This document shows positions 1 to 11,866 of a DNA stretch of 64,000 nucleotides, piece by piece. The stretch comes from Siphonodentalium dalli. Lineage: Eukaryota; Mollusca; Scaphopoda; Gadilida; Siphonodentaliidae. The position numbers and the translations under genes are program-made. The stretch lies in NCBI GenBank assembly GCA_032622095.1, contig CP136063.1, positions 28,522,987 through 28,586,986 on the forward strand, in the 5' to 3' direction. Numbering within the stretch: position 1 is the first letter of the stretch; every line of letters begins with the position of its first letter. Below the pieces are notes generated by a model. The model saw nothing but the letters and a program-made list of their open reading frames with translations, made no database searches and was not told where the DNA came from.

Positions 1-1490
1 GTTCTGGAGATAATATAAAAAACAAAAAATAATACGCACGGGAGGAATTTTAGGGGCGGGCGCCTATGATAAACAAGGAATCTTTTTTGAGAGGCCCAAT
101 TTGGAGTTTTATTTCGAACATATGAACACATGTATATATTTCGTCGTTGTGGAAAACTTGCGTTATTAACGTTGAGAAAATCCCCAGTGACCGTGCGCAG
201 ATCGGAAGTGAACTCAGGCAAAACCCAGAAGAGGTAATCTAGACTTCCTCGCGGAGCAGTTCCTATGACCCGTGAAATATATTGAAAATTTCTTAGGTGA
301 ACTGGCAGATTTATAATGTCGACAAAGAGAGATAATTCTATACTGTCAGAAAACTGGTCATTTCGCATCTGAGGAAAAATGTGGTATTATTTTTGTTAAG
401 TTCCAAAATTGTGTCGCCGCATAATATAAAATGCCCGGTATTTTAAACATCGAGACCGTGGATGGTGTGGGTGGGATATTTGGATTATTCGTACAGCGGG
501 GGGGGGGGGGGGGGGGGGGGGTCTTGTCGAGTTAAATTATATGCTGTCCGACAATTCGACGGCACCAACTGCAAGGACGATTTGGGTTTTAATTCGCCCC
601 GCCTGTTCGTTTAATCGCCCCGGCACCAGCTAGTACTATAAGTTTATATCATTCAGGGCAGATCAGTTCAAGAAACAGTTTAAAAAAAGAGATATATATA
701 TATATATATTCTCTTGTTAACTTATGAGTATTTAAATGAATTGGTACAGTTGATTTATTCCTGCGCCGGTACAGCTGTGGACTGGTGGCAATTTAACGTC
801 GATCACGTCTGTCAGACGGAGAAGATTGACACCAAAGAGGGATAATTCTATACTGTGAGGAAAAAAATCTGGCTTGAACATGAGTCTGTGATCGTCTGTT
901 GCTGGACCGAAAATACGCTCTTCCGACACCGCACTAAGATAGCAATATACATGTAATTTATAATATGAATTTATGAAGTGAGTGGTTGTTCGTTAGACGA
1001 AATTCGCATTTATGTTTGCACTGTCATTTGAGATAGATATAATTTAAGAACATTTTTGTACCATGGTGTTTGAGAGAGTACACAATTAGCACATATTAAT
1101 TTGTTTCCTACATACTCTCAATAGTTGATCAGTTATGTCACGAATGCCAACGTTTGAAAATTCAAACCGTGCAACCAATAGAACCAGTTTTTGCGGATAT
1201 AATATAATATAAGGATTCAAGATTTCAAAATTCATGATTCAAGAAGAAATTCTTGAATCTGATACTAAAATAAAACTATTGAATAACAGAATGGGTTCAC
1301 AACTGCAGGTTCTATATATAATTATGATACTTAGCAATCTGTACTTTAAATTATTTGTGATTTATATTCTTCAATAAAATATTTATTCGTGAGTAAAAAT
1401 AGAGTATTTTTTTTTTTACTCATTTATAAGTAAATTTTCTTAGTTGGACTTAGAAAATTCCAATAATTAAAAAAAAGTAGAAGTAGATCT
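1..1490. other. intergenic, no supported gene
   Basis: No gene can be supported here. The stretch has a 24-base G run at 498-521 and a short TA microsatellite near 692-710. Two minus-strand stretches, around 265-350 and 735-929, would encode similar peptides (both contain SIELSLF followed by a VIDV/IINL-PVH segment). This suggests a decayed local duplication of unknown origin. AT-rich sequence fills the rest. Confidence 0.5.
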
Positions 1491-1497
1491 GTAAATA

Positions 1498-1745
1498 GTA
1501 TAAGGACAGATTTCTAACATAATTCTAACATGCACTGATGTTAGAAAGTCTGACTTAGAGAATTCTGCTAAATCTTAGCAAACAGGACTTGATCAAAAGT
1601 ATAAAGGACAGATTTCTAACATAATTCTAATGTGCACTGACGTTAGAAAGCCGGACTTAGAGAATTCTGCTAAATCTTATAAGTAAGGAGTTGGTGAAAA
1701 GAATAAAGGACAGATTTCTAACATAATTCTAACGTGGTTTACGTC
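1498..1745. repeat. tandem repeat, about 102-bp unit, 2.5 copies
   Basis: The phrase GGACAGATTTCTAACATAAT recurs at about 1504, 1606 and 1708, giving a 102-bp period. Each unit ends with a GTTAGAAAG...GACTTAGAGAATTCTGC block. The third copy is cut short before a non-repetitive stretch. No coding capacity is seen. Confidence 0.8.
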
Positions 1746-1894
1746 GACAGCCGGTTCAAAGTTGCTGCATTGAAATGAGCGATCTGCTTTCATACACGAT
1801 CTAAGTTAGCCCAGCCAATTAGGACATAAAACTAACATAATTCTAAGGTGCTCTAACGTGTTTCTACCCAAATCATACGTGAAGTTTCTGTACG

Positions 1895-2345
1895 GGTGAT
1901 ACAGAGCGGGACAAGCGTTACAGAAGCTGACAAAATATGTTTTTATTTCTCATCGTTATCTGCGTCTCAGTAGTAACCTTTGATACAGAGCGATACAAGC
2001 GTTACAGCAGTTAAAAATCGTTTTTATTTCTAGTGATTATCTGCGTCCCAGTAGTAACCCTTGATACAGAGCGATACAAGCGTTACAGCAGTTAAAAAAT
2101 CGTTTTTATTTCTAGTGATTATCTGCGTCCCAGTAGTAACCCTTGATACAGAGCGATACAAGCGTTACAGCAGTTAAAAAATCGTTTTTATTTCTAGTGA
2201 TTATCAGCGTCCCAGTAGTAACCCTTGATACAGAGCGATACAAGCGTTACAGCAGTTAAAACATCGTTTTTATTTCTCATCGTTATCGGCGTCCCAGTAG
2301 TAACCCTTGATACAGAGCGATACAAGCGTTACAGCAGTTAATAAT
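1895..2345. repeat. tandem repeat, about 82-bp unit, 5-6 copies
   Basis: TGATACAGAGCGATACAAGC recurs at about 1980, 2064, 2146, 2227 and 2309, with a diverged first copy near 1898. Units end in CCCAGTAGTAACCC. The three central copies are almost identical, so the array expanded recently. It abuts the zinc-finger fragment that starts near 2350. Confidence 0.85.
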
Positions 2346-2349
2346 AATA

Positions 2350-2735
2350 AAAATCGGTTCACAAGAGCAGAGACCACAAAAGAGCGTTGTGTATGTAGAA
2401 GCGACAAACGGAAATTTAACCCGAGTTATAATTTGAAACAAAAACGTGACAGCCGATCTGGCAGTTAACTTTTACGAGGCCTGAATTTGTATGGAGTTAG
2501 ACTTATTTTATTGTTTTCAGACCTCGAGAAACATCCGCTCCTTCGTCGGAACAAAAGACAATCCACACAGGAGACAGTCCACACGATTGTGAGATTATGT
2601 AGGGAAGTATTCAGCCATTCTGGTCATCTGAATTCACATATGATATGTCACACAGGCGATCGGCCATTTGAGTGTGAAGCATGTGAAAATGTATTCACGA
2701 ACTCGAGAAATCGGTTTGTACATACATGACTGTAT
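2350..2735 (+). pseudogene. C2H2 zinc-finger fragment, copy A
   Basis: Reading frames here encode parts of C2H2 fingers: HTGD linkers, then SHSGHLNSHMICHTGDRPFECE and CENVFTNS. The first Cys pair (DCEI) and the rest of that finger lie in different frames. An extra T in GAGATTATGTAG near 2597 explains this, since GAGATATGTAG would keep one frame. The segment is paralogous to 60985-61310, where the same extra base occurs. Copy A also has about 50 extra bases (about 2490-2540) ending in TTTTATTGTTTTCAG, a good splice-acceptor sequence, so they may be intron or alternative-exon sequence lost from copy B. It is broken and unlikely to be translated. Confidence 0.7.
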
Positions 2736-3065
2736 GGGTGTCAATACATGAGAAATCGGTCTGTACACACATGACTGTATGGGTGTCAATACAGGATAAA
2801 TCGGTTTGTACATACATGACTGTATGGGTGTCAATACATGATTAATCGGTCTGTACATACATGACTGTATGGGTGTCAATACATGAGAAATCGGACTGTA
2901 CAGACATGACTGGGTGCCAATACATGAGAAATCGGTCTGTACATACATGACTGTATGGGTGTCAATACATGAGAAATCGGTCTGTACATACATGGGTAAT
3001 TGGGTGTCAATACAGGAGAAATCGGACTGTACATACATGACTGTATGGGTATCAATACAGAAGTA
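2705..3065. repeat. 45-bp minisatellite, about 8 copies
   Basis: The unit contains GAGAAATCGGTCTGTACATA followed by CATGACTGTATGGGTGTCAA. About eight imperfect units follow the zinc-finger fragment directly. The paralogous locus at 61296-61390 has only about two units, so the array expanded after duplication or contracted in the other copy. Because 45 is divisible by 3, long reading frames appear on both strands. They are by-products of the repeat. Confidence 0.85.
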
Positions 3066-3310
3066 TGGGTATGAAAAAGTCAAATCATTATCTATTATAT
3101 CATATGTATAGTAGTTCTTATAAATATCAAGTTTACTTGAAAAAAAAATCAACAACAAAAAAACGAACAACAAAAGACACATATCTTGTAAATAGACAAA
3201 ATCTATTTTTATCCAATTATTTCTATCCAACACCTCTATCTTAACATAATTATTATCCATATGTGTTTTACTTCACCTATACACTTACTATCTAGTTTTG
3301 TAATGTAACC
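3066..3310. other. gap between minisatellite and zinc-finger remnants
   Basis: AT-rich sequence with A runs. No gene or repeat boundary can be supported. Confidence 0.4.
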
Positions 3311-3339
3311 CATCAACTTGGGATGCTCCTCACACATAT

Positions 3340-4069
3340 CAGGGATATCAACAACAACTCAACTATCGGTGTCAATACAGGAGATCGTCCACAGATTCAA
3401 CACGAATGTGGGGTATGTGGGAACCATCAGACATTCGGAATATCTTACTTCACACGTGAGAGGTCACGCAGGCGATCGACCATTCGAGTGTGATTTGCGG
3501 AAAAATATTCACATATTCTGGAACTTTATCTAACTATAAGATAATGCAATTGGGGAATCGCCCACTCGAGTGTGATTTATGCGGGAAAACATTCAAACAA
3601 TTGAGGTGTCTAAATAGTCATAAGATAATCCACACGAGTGTGACATGTGCGGAAAATCATTCACATATTTGGTCAATCTGACAAAGCACAAGAGATTCCA
3701 TACAGGCGATTCTCCACACGCGTGTCATATGTGTGGGAAAACATTTAGTTCACGCAGCTAAGTAAACATGAGAACCCATATAAACATACACGCAGGAAAT
3801 TGACCGTACGAATATGAGATATGTGGTAAGTAAACATGAGAACCCACACACACATACACGCAGGACATCGACCGTACGAATGTGAGATATGTGGTAAAGA
3901 ATTTACTCGGTTAGGAACTCTGACTGCATATGAGAAAACATACGGGAGAGCGTCCCTATCATTGTGGTGTTTGTGATAAATCGTTTGCCTACTCGGGTAC
4001 ACTGACGAAACACAAGAAGATCCACATAGGCGATCATCCACTAGCGTGCGATATGTGTCGATTTGCATA
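3340..4069 (+). pseudogene. decayed C2H2 zinc-finger array
   Basis: The + strand carries a run of finger remnants spread over several frames: [49 protein letters not shown] and, last, GERPYHCGVCDKSF...LTKHKKIH ending in CDMCRFA and a stop at about 4069. At least four frame changes or stops separate them. The linkers (HTGD/GDRPF) match those at 2350-2735, so this is probably the remainder of the same ancestral gene. It is a zinc-finger pseudogene of about seven fingers, and nothing indicates expression. Confidence 0.7.
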
Positions 4070-4141
4070 ATGAGGTCCCCCAGAGGGTGGATTTAGTGAT
4101 GCTATCCCGCAAGGAAATAAAACCCTTGAACTATAGATTCA

Positions 4142-4604
4142 AGATGGATTATCTCTTTAAATAGCAAATTTTAAATAGTTGCGTTGGTATAAAATAATCA
4201 ATATGAAATGAAGACCCCTGTCCGGAAAAGCTTCTAACAATTAATATTGATTTTATTTCGAATATTTAATCGGGACCGTGTATGTGTCTAATTTTAGAAC
4301 AGACCATTCGGATGATACCATATTGCGATATAGAGCATTGGGCTGTTCCTGTAGCTACGCACCGAAAGTCAAATGTCTCAGACTGATTGTTTGTATTGTT
4401 ATGTTCCATAGTTATAAGCGATAATAAGTATAACTAACGTTTATTTGTGACAAAATTGTACAATAAAATTTCTGGTCTCTGTTAACAGTATCACTATTGT
4501 CCGTTAGCTAAACAACTACACCTTTTTAGACTAGAAAATATTCGAAATACAATTAATATTAATCGACAGAAGCAAATACATGTTTACAAAGAGAAAATCC
4601 ACCT
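4142..4604 (-). mobile_element. TTAA-type MITE, copy A (old)
   Basis: This is a diverged reverse-orientation copy of the roughly 520-bp MITE described at 20934. It begins AGATGGATTATCTCTTT and ends with the complement of AGGTGG followed by TTAA (4605-4608). The left target site has decayed to TTCA. One terminal arm is shortened. The divergence marks it as one of the older copies. Confidence 0.8.
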
Positions 4605-4608
4605 TTAA

Positions 4609-5341
4609 AATAACCACCAAATTATTGTATAACACTCAGGGACCATCGTTCTGGCAGATACAAATAAGATCTAACAGAAACGCAGGCATCGCGAGTCGAA
4701 AAAAAAAACGATAACGACGCTGGAAATGAATGAGGGACAAATACGTCATATCAAAATGGCGGCGCTTCCGGTCGAGATTGGCAAGTCACTTATTTGGTCA
4801 AATGTTTGTACATGTATATGTTGCACGAACATGGTCACTAGTTATATTTGTGCTGTGCAATATCTTGGTATGAGGAGACTGTTTCAAAACCCTTGAAAAA
4901 ATAGTTTTTTTGGCATGAGGGGCTGTTTTCAAAAGAATTATGTCTTTGCTAGCCATGACAGAATCATTTGGTAAATCCCAATAAGCCTACTCCTTGAATT
5001 ATTTTATTTTTTGAGTTGCGAATATATTTGGAATGTTTCCTGATTGTTGGGAAAATGACCCCCTGCTTCTGTTACGGTGATTGTTTCTCTATTTTGGCAC
5101 CAGAACCTCCCTAGGTACATCGATGTTACAGTGGTTGTTCCTCTGTTTGGCGGCAGAACCTCTCTAGGTACATCGGGGCCACTGGGGTTATCATCCCATG
5201 AGCTTTGACCAAACTCTATGTGCGGTACCTTACAATCATAAAGTTCACACATGTAGTGCAGTGCTAATTTACGAAGAAGATTCATTCTGCCCTCCTTTTC
5301 TGCTGTCATCGGAATCTTGGGGGAGGAAGGCGGCACATTGA
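4609..5341. other. intergenic, no supported gene
   Basis: No convincing gene. Around 5085-5180 a short imperfect direct repeat is visible (GTTACxGTG...CAGAACCTCxCTAGGTACATCG twice). The minus-strand frame across it at 5004-5336 has no recognisable domain and is probably not real. Confidence 0.4.
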
Positions 5342-5572
5342 AACAAACTTCAGCCCAAAATTTACTCGACGGGGAAGTCGTGTGAGATTGCCAACGAAGG
5401 TTATCCTAAATGGATTGATACAGAGAAGAAGAAGGTACGGGCGGATCAAGTGTCATTCGACCAAGGACGAGAGAAATCTCGTATCCTGATGAATAAACGT
5501 GCGCATAAATATGTGGTTGTGCATAGAAGCACCATCCACAAAACGATAGATGAATACGCAGTCTTTTCGTGA
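5342..5572 (+). CDS. unrecognised coding-like fragment (76 codons)
   Basis: This is an open frame on the + strand, bounded by stops on both sides. The encoded peptide has a protein-like composition: K/E/D-rich, with EIANEGYPKWIDTEKKKV, VSFDQGREKSRIL and KYVVVHRSTIHKTIDEY segments. There is no ATG until about two thirds of the way along, so it would have to be an internal exon or a remnant. The last segment resembles the start of a second frame at 27126 (IVVLFSRTVHKTIDVYTQ), which suggests a dispersed family. I cannot name the family. It may be a decayed mobile-element or virus-like protein piece or a host exon. Confidence 0.35.
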   Translation, partial: NKLQPKIYSTGKSCEIANEGYPKWIDTEKKKVRADQVSFDQGREKSRILMNKRAHKYVVVHRSTIHKTIDEYAVFS

Positions 5573-5689
5573 GTAAGCGAACAATAGAAAGGAATATTCT
5601 CTGTTCATATTCTCTGTTCATAACACTTACCAGGTAAGCTCCCAGGCATTTCGTAACTCTCAGTCGCATGTGCATATTAATCGTGATGC

Positions 5690-5850
5690 CTGATGGGCTA
5701 ATAATAGTGATGGGTGAGGATTTATGCTGAAATTAATAATAGTGATGGTAATTTCACTCTACATGTATGTCTCAATGCCAAATAATAGTGATCATTGGGA
5801 ATTTTCTCTAGAATTAATAATCGTGCTGACAGTGACACTATTATTAGGCA
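5690..5850. repeat. iterated AATAATAGTGATG motif
   Basis: AATAATAGTGAT or close variants occur about five times at 30-50-base spacing. The complementary CACTATTATTA lies at the right end, so the outer copies form a weak inverted repeat. This may be a small degraded foldback element. Confidence 0.4.
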
Positions 5851-6249
5851 CATATGAGTAGTTGTTGTATAAATGGCTTTGTTTACTCATAAATCTTGTT
5901 GCGTTGACAATTTCAACAGACCTCTGATATACACATGTTTGAAAGCCTGCCCTCTATTTTCGTATACGAAAACTTAAGCGGCCATTTGATCTAATCCGAA
6001 GACATACACGCAAGATAATTCCTCAGTTTCTTGCCAACGATCTTGTCCATCATTAAAGACAAATGGGCCACCTATGGGTGTGACTTGGTCCACAACCGCA
6101 TCAACCCAACCAATAAGGTTCCGAATAAGGCAATATCACAAGTTGTGGACCGAGAAGACTTGGTCTATCACAACTGTGAACTGAACATACAATGATGTGG
6201 TACATGTAGTATGATGTACCAGTGATACTAGCATCAAATACATATATTT

Positions 6250-6412
6250 ATGCCCTAAATAATTGACCCCTTAACCACAGCAGAATTATTGCTAACTGTT
6301 CAAGATTTTCACGATTTAGTCAGATTTAGTCGGAAATATGGTTTGTTAAAAATTGTTGCAATTCGTCGGAAATATCTCTGCTGTGGTTAAGAAGTCGATT
6401 ATTTAGGGCATT
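6250..6412. repeat. 163-bp inverted-repeat element
   Basis: The ends are ATGCCCTAAATAAT and its complement, followed inward by CTTAACCACAGCAGA and its complement. The arms are about 35 bp with a roughly 90-base spacer. This is a MITE-like or foldback element. No target duplication is clear beyond possible TA dinucleotides. Confidence 0.6.
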
Positions 6413-8250
6413 ACTCTTGGGCTCCAAATAAATCAGCAAACTAAAAATGTCTATACCATGATTCTGATATCAAAATGCTGAGCTTAATAACTTTGTGCAT
6501 GTACATATTCCATCAAGTATTTGTCATACATGTTAACATTTAAATATTGAATAAAACACCACATGACACATACTATGTTGATTCCTATACTTGACCTACT
6601 ATAAAAATAATTTGTTTAAGCAGTTATGTTGATTTTTTCTCAGTGTTCACCCTGCATTATTATTTTTGTCTGCACTTTTATTATTGACTTTCGATGGAAT
6701 TTCCCATCTGCACTATTATTTGGAGCATAAATATTCTGTTTACCGTTAGGCCTAATTTAATTATTAATTTATTTCTTTTCAGCAGATTGAAGAGCCCTAT
6801 TGGCCTGACTGTGCCTGGTGGTCCCATAATACTGGTATATATGATGGCATCAATATCATACATGACTTGTCATATCCACAGCCTTTACCACCACATCACC
6901 CACAAGAATGTTCCCGATATAATTATTTGGTAAGTTTGTTTTAATAATACATCTGATCTTCTCCAATATCATCGTGATGCTCATGAATGATGGAATTACA
7001 CAATAGGTACATGGAGTGGCATGATTGAATATAAACCATTTTGTGATTGTGAACATGTAAAAAATTAGAGGTGGTAAAATGAATTAAAAAAAACTAAGTA
7101 GAATCTACTAATGCTGAGCTTCAATGGCAGGAATGTGCTGATATTTGGTCAAGGATCTCAACAGTTTACATGATTTCTTTAATTTCATGCTTCACATTAA
7201 TTAACGGGGAAGCGAAATGACCAGTTTTGAATGGGGATTTCCATGTAAGGTAATGTATGAAGCAGTTGCTTGGGAACTAAAGCTGGTATATCATTGAACA
7301 GTCGTAACATTTAACTGACAGGTGCACTAGGCAAATTATAAAATTAACCTATAATTTTATTATAATGGAACAAGTTCAAATCTGACCCACCTGTGACCAG
7401 ATAACTAGTAAAATACCTATTTTCAATACGATATCAAGTCACAAGTATTTGAGTATTTGACACTTAGTATTTGCAACTCTATAACTTAATTTGGAGAGCC
7501 CTTAGTATGTAAAATTTGTCACTTGGTCTTAAAGATGGTTATCTCTTCCTATATACGTTTTTAGATATTTTCCGGGTTAGAAAAAAATAAATATGAGTCG
7601 AAGAAAGCTGCCAATTTCCTGAATTGATTATACATGTATGCACCAATACAATTCAATTTCATCTGTTTGTCTGCCTATGGGCAACTAAATGTCAGATCCT
7701 CTTGAGCTGAACATTATACACATGGATCAATTAACCTGGGGAGTGACGGGACAGATAGGTAGGGACTATCGGATAGGTGCCTTCGACGTCAGATGTCTTA
7801 AAATGGTGTACTAATAATTATTTTGACCAAATAATTAATTATATGCCCAAAATGGTTTGACTCTGTCATTAATCATAGATGAAGTTGGCCTTCTCTCTAT
7901 GCCTACCAATGACTTTGCTACAAAAATTATGACTAATTTAGCAATAGAATGCTATTACCCAAATATTAACCCTTTTATGTCGGGAGATGTGCTGGTGCAG
8001 CATTAAAGATTCTGTGCCAGTGCATTATCGTATATATGCGAGGCTCCCCAGGGGAGGCTTGTGTATATAACAGAATGCATTGGTATAGGTTTTTCTCAAA
8101 ATTTCAGGAAGCTCCAAAAATGAAGAAGATAAATAGGATTCAGATTCTGAGTGAACATAATTTTCTTTTTCTTATTTTTTGAAGATTGAGGATGAAGCTT
8201 GGCAGAATGATAGCCAAAAAACTATCAACGAACAAGTATTCAATGCGTGG
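6413..8250. other. intergenic, no supported gene
   Basis: No homologous coding segment was recognised. Short frames near 6680-7056 overlap on both strands and show no domain. TA/AT-rich sequence dominates. A splice-acceptor-like CTTTTCAG at about 6775-6782 is isolated. Confidence 0.4.
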
Positions 8251-8251
8251 A

Positions 8252-8772
8252 CTTAAGAAACATATGATGGCAGTGAGCATAGGATGGCGAGAAGATGGGA
8301 CCGTCGAATGCTGCTCATTCTAGGACAGTAACTAAAGTGTATAATCTGTTTGTGAACAAGATATGTGTTCCTATGACCTATATCTTCTGGATATAAGTGT
8401 GATCTTCTGTCACATGTGACAATGTGGGAGTTGTTTAGTGGAACCGGAAAACTACTGATAGAAGGCATTATTCTGAATTAATTCAAATTGATATCAAAAT
8501 CCAGAACAAAATACTTAAGAAACACATGGTGGCAGTGAGCATAGGATGGCTGGAAGATGGAACCGTGGAATGCTGCTCATTCTAGGACAGTGGTGTCTAC
8601 TAGTAAAGTGTATAATCTGTTTTGAACAAGATTTGTGTTCCTACTATCTTCTGGATTTAAAGTTTAATCTTCTGTCACATGTGGCAATGTGGGATTGGCT
8701 TAGTGAAACATGGAAACTACTGACACAAGGTGCTATTTTTAATTCAAATTGATGTCAAAATCCAGAAAAAAA
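8252..8772. repeat. tandem duplication, two units of about 260 bp
   Basis: TTAAGAAACATATGATGGCA at about 8253 is matched by TTAAGAAACACATGGTGGCA at about 8516. The two units stay alignable through ATCCAGAACAAAATA / ATCCAGAAAAAAATA. Similarity is high but with small indels. No function is evident. Confidence 0.8.
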
Positions 8773-9010
8773 TAACTGGCAAAGTTTATCAATCTACAAA
8801 CTTGGACTCTTGGAGACATACCATATAAACAGGACATAATATGTGATAATCAGAATAAGTGGCAATGTACATGGGACAAGTGTCACAGTCACACGTAACA
8901 ACAACAACTAGGCAATGAGTTCATTGTTTATTAAAATAATATTTACTTTCTTTATATCATTTGCTTGTTGACTTATTTCTGATAGAACATTAAATTTTAA
9001 ATATAATTAA

Positions 9011-9518
9011 AGGTGGATTATCTCTTTGTAAACATGTATTATATAGTTACCGGGGTATAAAAAATTAGATTTGAATCGAAGACTCCTGTCCGGAAATGCT
9101 TCTATCGATTAATATTAATTTTATTTCGAATATTTTCTGGTCTAAAAAGGTGTGTTTGTTCAGCTAACGAACAATCGTGGTTACTGTTAACAGAGACCAG
9201 AAATTATATTGTGCAAATAAACGTTAATTATACTCACTATCGCTTATATCTGTGGAACAAAACAATACAAACAACCAATCTGTGACATTTGACATTCGTT
9301 GCGTAGCCTTAGGAACAGTCCAGTGCTCTATATCGCAATACGGTCTCATCAGAATGGTCGGTTCTAAAATAGTAACATAAACGGGCCCGATTTAATATTC
9401 GAAATAAAATCAATATTAATTGATAGACGCTTTTCCGGACATATGTCTTCAGTTCATATCTATTATTTTATACCCACGCAACTATTTAAAATTTGTTATT
9501 TAAAGAGATAATCCATCT
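9011..9518 (+). mobile_element. TTAA-type MITE, copy B
   Basis: The element starts AGGTGGATTATCTCTTT and ends CCATCT, with TTAA at 9007-9010 and 9519-9522. It has the long imperfect terminal inverted repeats of the family and a small internal deletion compared with 20934-21453. It has no transposase. Confidence 0.9.
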
Positions 9519-9522
9519 TTAA

Positions 9523-9884
9523 GAAATTACCGCATGTCATATTATGGTACTCCCAGGTGCCTAATGATAGTGTCAGCACATTTATGAATTTTGGATGTCA
9601 TTTCTCGCCAGCAATCTCCAGAATTTACCTCAAGTATCGGTTTACTGTAGCAGTAGTGTCAGTGTTCATGACAGAACACATGTATTCTGTATCTAAATCA
9701 GAACAGAACAAATGCGTTCTATTATTTGACTCAGAACACATTTTCGCGTTCTATATCTTTTTTTTGTTTTAATATTTTTTATTCAGATCATTTTTTAATT
9801 TCATCATTTGACATTAGTCTTATTCAGTATTGTATAACATTTTCAAATATTTTGAGGTATATATGAACATACATGTATATATCA
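9523..9884. other. gap between MITEs, with AGAACA/TGTTCT-like half-sites
   Basis: Contains AGAACACATGTATTCTG, AGAACAGAACAAATGCGTTCT and AGAACACATTTTCGCGTTCT between 9674 and 9755. This resembles the denser array at 17150-17365. No gene. Confidence 0.5.
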
Positions 9885-9888
9885 TTAA

Positions 9889-10404
9889 AGGTGGATTATC
9901 TCTTTGTAAACATGTATTATACAGTTACCGGGGTATAAAATATTAAATTTGAATCGAAGACTCCTGTCCGGAAATGTTTCTATCGATTAATATTAATTTT
10001 ATTTCGAATATTTTCTGGTCTAAAAAGGTGTGTTTGTTCAGCTAACGAACAATATTGGTTACTGTTAACAGAGACCAGAAATTATATTGTGCAATTTTGT
10101 CACAAATAAACGTTATACTCATTATCGCTTATATCGTTGGAACAAAACAATACAAACAAATAATCTGTGACATTTGACATTCGTTGCGTAGCCGTAGGAA
10201 CAGCCCAGTGCTCTATATCGCAATATGGTCTCATCCGAATGGTCGGTTCTAAAAATAGTAACATAAACGGGCCCGATTTAATATTCGAAATAAAATCAAT
10301 ATTTATTGATAGAAGCTTTTCCGGACATAGGTCTCCAGTTCATATCTATTATTTTATACCCACGTAACTATTTAAAATTTGTTATTTAAAGAGATAATCC
10401 ATCT
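9889..10404 (+). mobile_element. TTAA-type MITE, copy C
   Basis: Same family as 20934-21453, flanked by TTAA at 9885-9888 and 10405-10408. It lies directly 3' of the L1-like LINE (minus strand). Length is 516 bp, and it has no transposase. Confidence 0.9.
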
Positions 10405-10604
10405 TTAAAGGTAATTTGTAGATATAAAGTAACAAAATATAAATCAAGTAAATTTTTTTTGTGGATAATCAGTGTATTTGTGGAATGTGGATACTTATGA
10501 TCATTTATTTCTGAACTGTCGTGGGGGGGGGGGGGAGTTATTAAATCCATATTATGAGCATGTTTGAGTAATAGCTTCACTGAGAAGTAGATATTGTCTT
10601 GTTT

Positions 10605-11774
10605 TCAATTGCTAAGAATTGCTTCCAGAGCTTCCCATCTTTCCCCATATTTTTTACTTCTATCATTCAAGGAATATGTGTTTAGAGTTTCAATTCTTTT
10701 ATAATATTTAAAAAATTCAATAAGTCCATTTATAGTTGGGTTGGTAGCCCTCATTTTGCATGAGTATATAAATTTTCTATACAGTATTGTACAGATATCA
10801 AGGGTATCATTGGGATGTATATCTCCATGCATACCTAAGACAGTATATTCTGGTTTTAATTCGAATGTAATATCCCATTTTTCTTTTAACTTATGTTGGA
10901 GTTGAAGTAGTACTGATTTTGAAATGGGGCAATCCCAAAAGAGATGTATAATTGTTTCTTTTGTGTTCCCACAAAAAGAGCATAATTCTGTTTCTGACAG
11001 TTTACACTTGAATAATTTTGAATTTGTATAAAGTATGTCTTGATTAATTTTGTATTGAAAACTTATCAGGCCAGTATCATCTGTGATATGATATGGGTTG
11101 CTATATATTTGTTTCCAATCTAAATCACATGAAGCTATTCCAAGTCTATTAGACCATTTTTTTTGTATGTGGGAAGGTGTTTCAACCTATTGTCTAAGAA
11201 TAATTGGGTAAAAAATCTTACATGGTTTTAAGGCATTCCCGAGTATTTCTATTTTTTCTTTTTTAATTGATTCAAGTTTCTCACTATTTCTCAAACATGC
11301 TCTCCATTGGGGTGGTATCGCATTCAACAGTCCTTGATAGTGTGTGAAAGGAATTTGTAAATTATAAGTGCTACAGAATGATGGATAGTCTAAGAGTCCA
11401 CCATCTTCTTTCATCAAGTCATTTATAAAAAATACACCCTGCTTTATCCATTTAGTGTTTAAGAGCATATGATTGTCTATTTTTATATATTTATTCCAAT
11501 AAATGGATTGGGATTGGATGTCTTGTGGGGATGTGCTGATATCTTGATATACCAAACTCCAAGCATGTATAACACTATTCCAAAATGGATTGACTTTATT
11601 TGCCATAATAGCCAGTGCTTCATTTTGAAAGGACCAAACTTTTGGACCACCAAAGGGCTCCAAGTCATCTAAGATTATATTTTTCCAGCTGGCATTATTG
11701 GAGGTGTCTAGCAATTTTTTTATCCAGGTCATTTTTAATGCATTTGCAAATGAGTCAATATGTGGAAACTTCAA
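10605..11774 (-). pseudogene. LINE ORF2 C-terminal region
   Basis: Two frames, 11774-11187 and 10832-10605, continue the ORF2 polypeptide after the RT. The first has L1-like wording (KFPHIDSFANALKMTWIKKLL, WSFQNEALAIM) found in the post-RT region. The second ends in a Cys-poor segment. Sequence between them on the minus strand, around 10900-11000, still encodes a CGNTKETIIHLFWDCP-type zinc-knuckle motif in another frame. The region has at least two frameshifts. Confidence 0.7.
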
Positions 11775-11866
11775 GCCTCCGTTTTCAATTTCATTTATTA
11801 TAACATTACGTTTAATTTTATCATTCTTTCCAGACCATAAAAAGCGATAACAGATTTGTTGGATTT

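Noticed and set aside
1895-2345. Tandem repeats as a CRISPR array
   Set aside because: The whole unit, not a short repeat with unique spacers, is repeated, and the organism is a eukaryote.
2634-3260. 208-codon minus-strand frame with QSCMYKPI-type repeats
   Set aside because: It is produced by the 45-bp minisatellite, whose unit length is divisible by 3.
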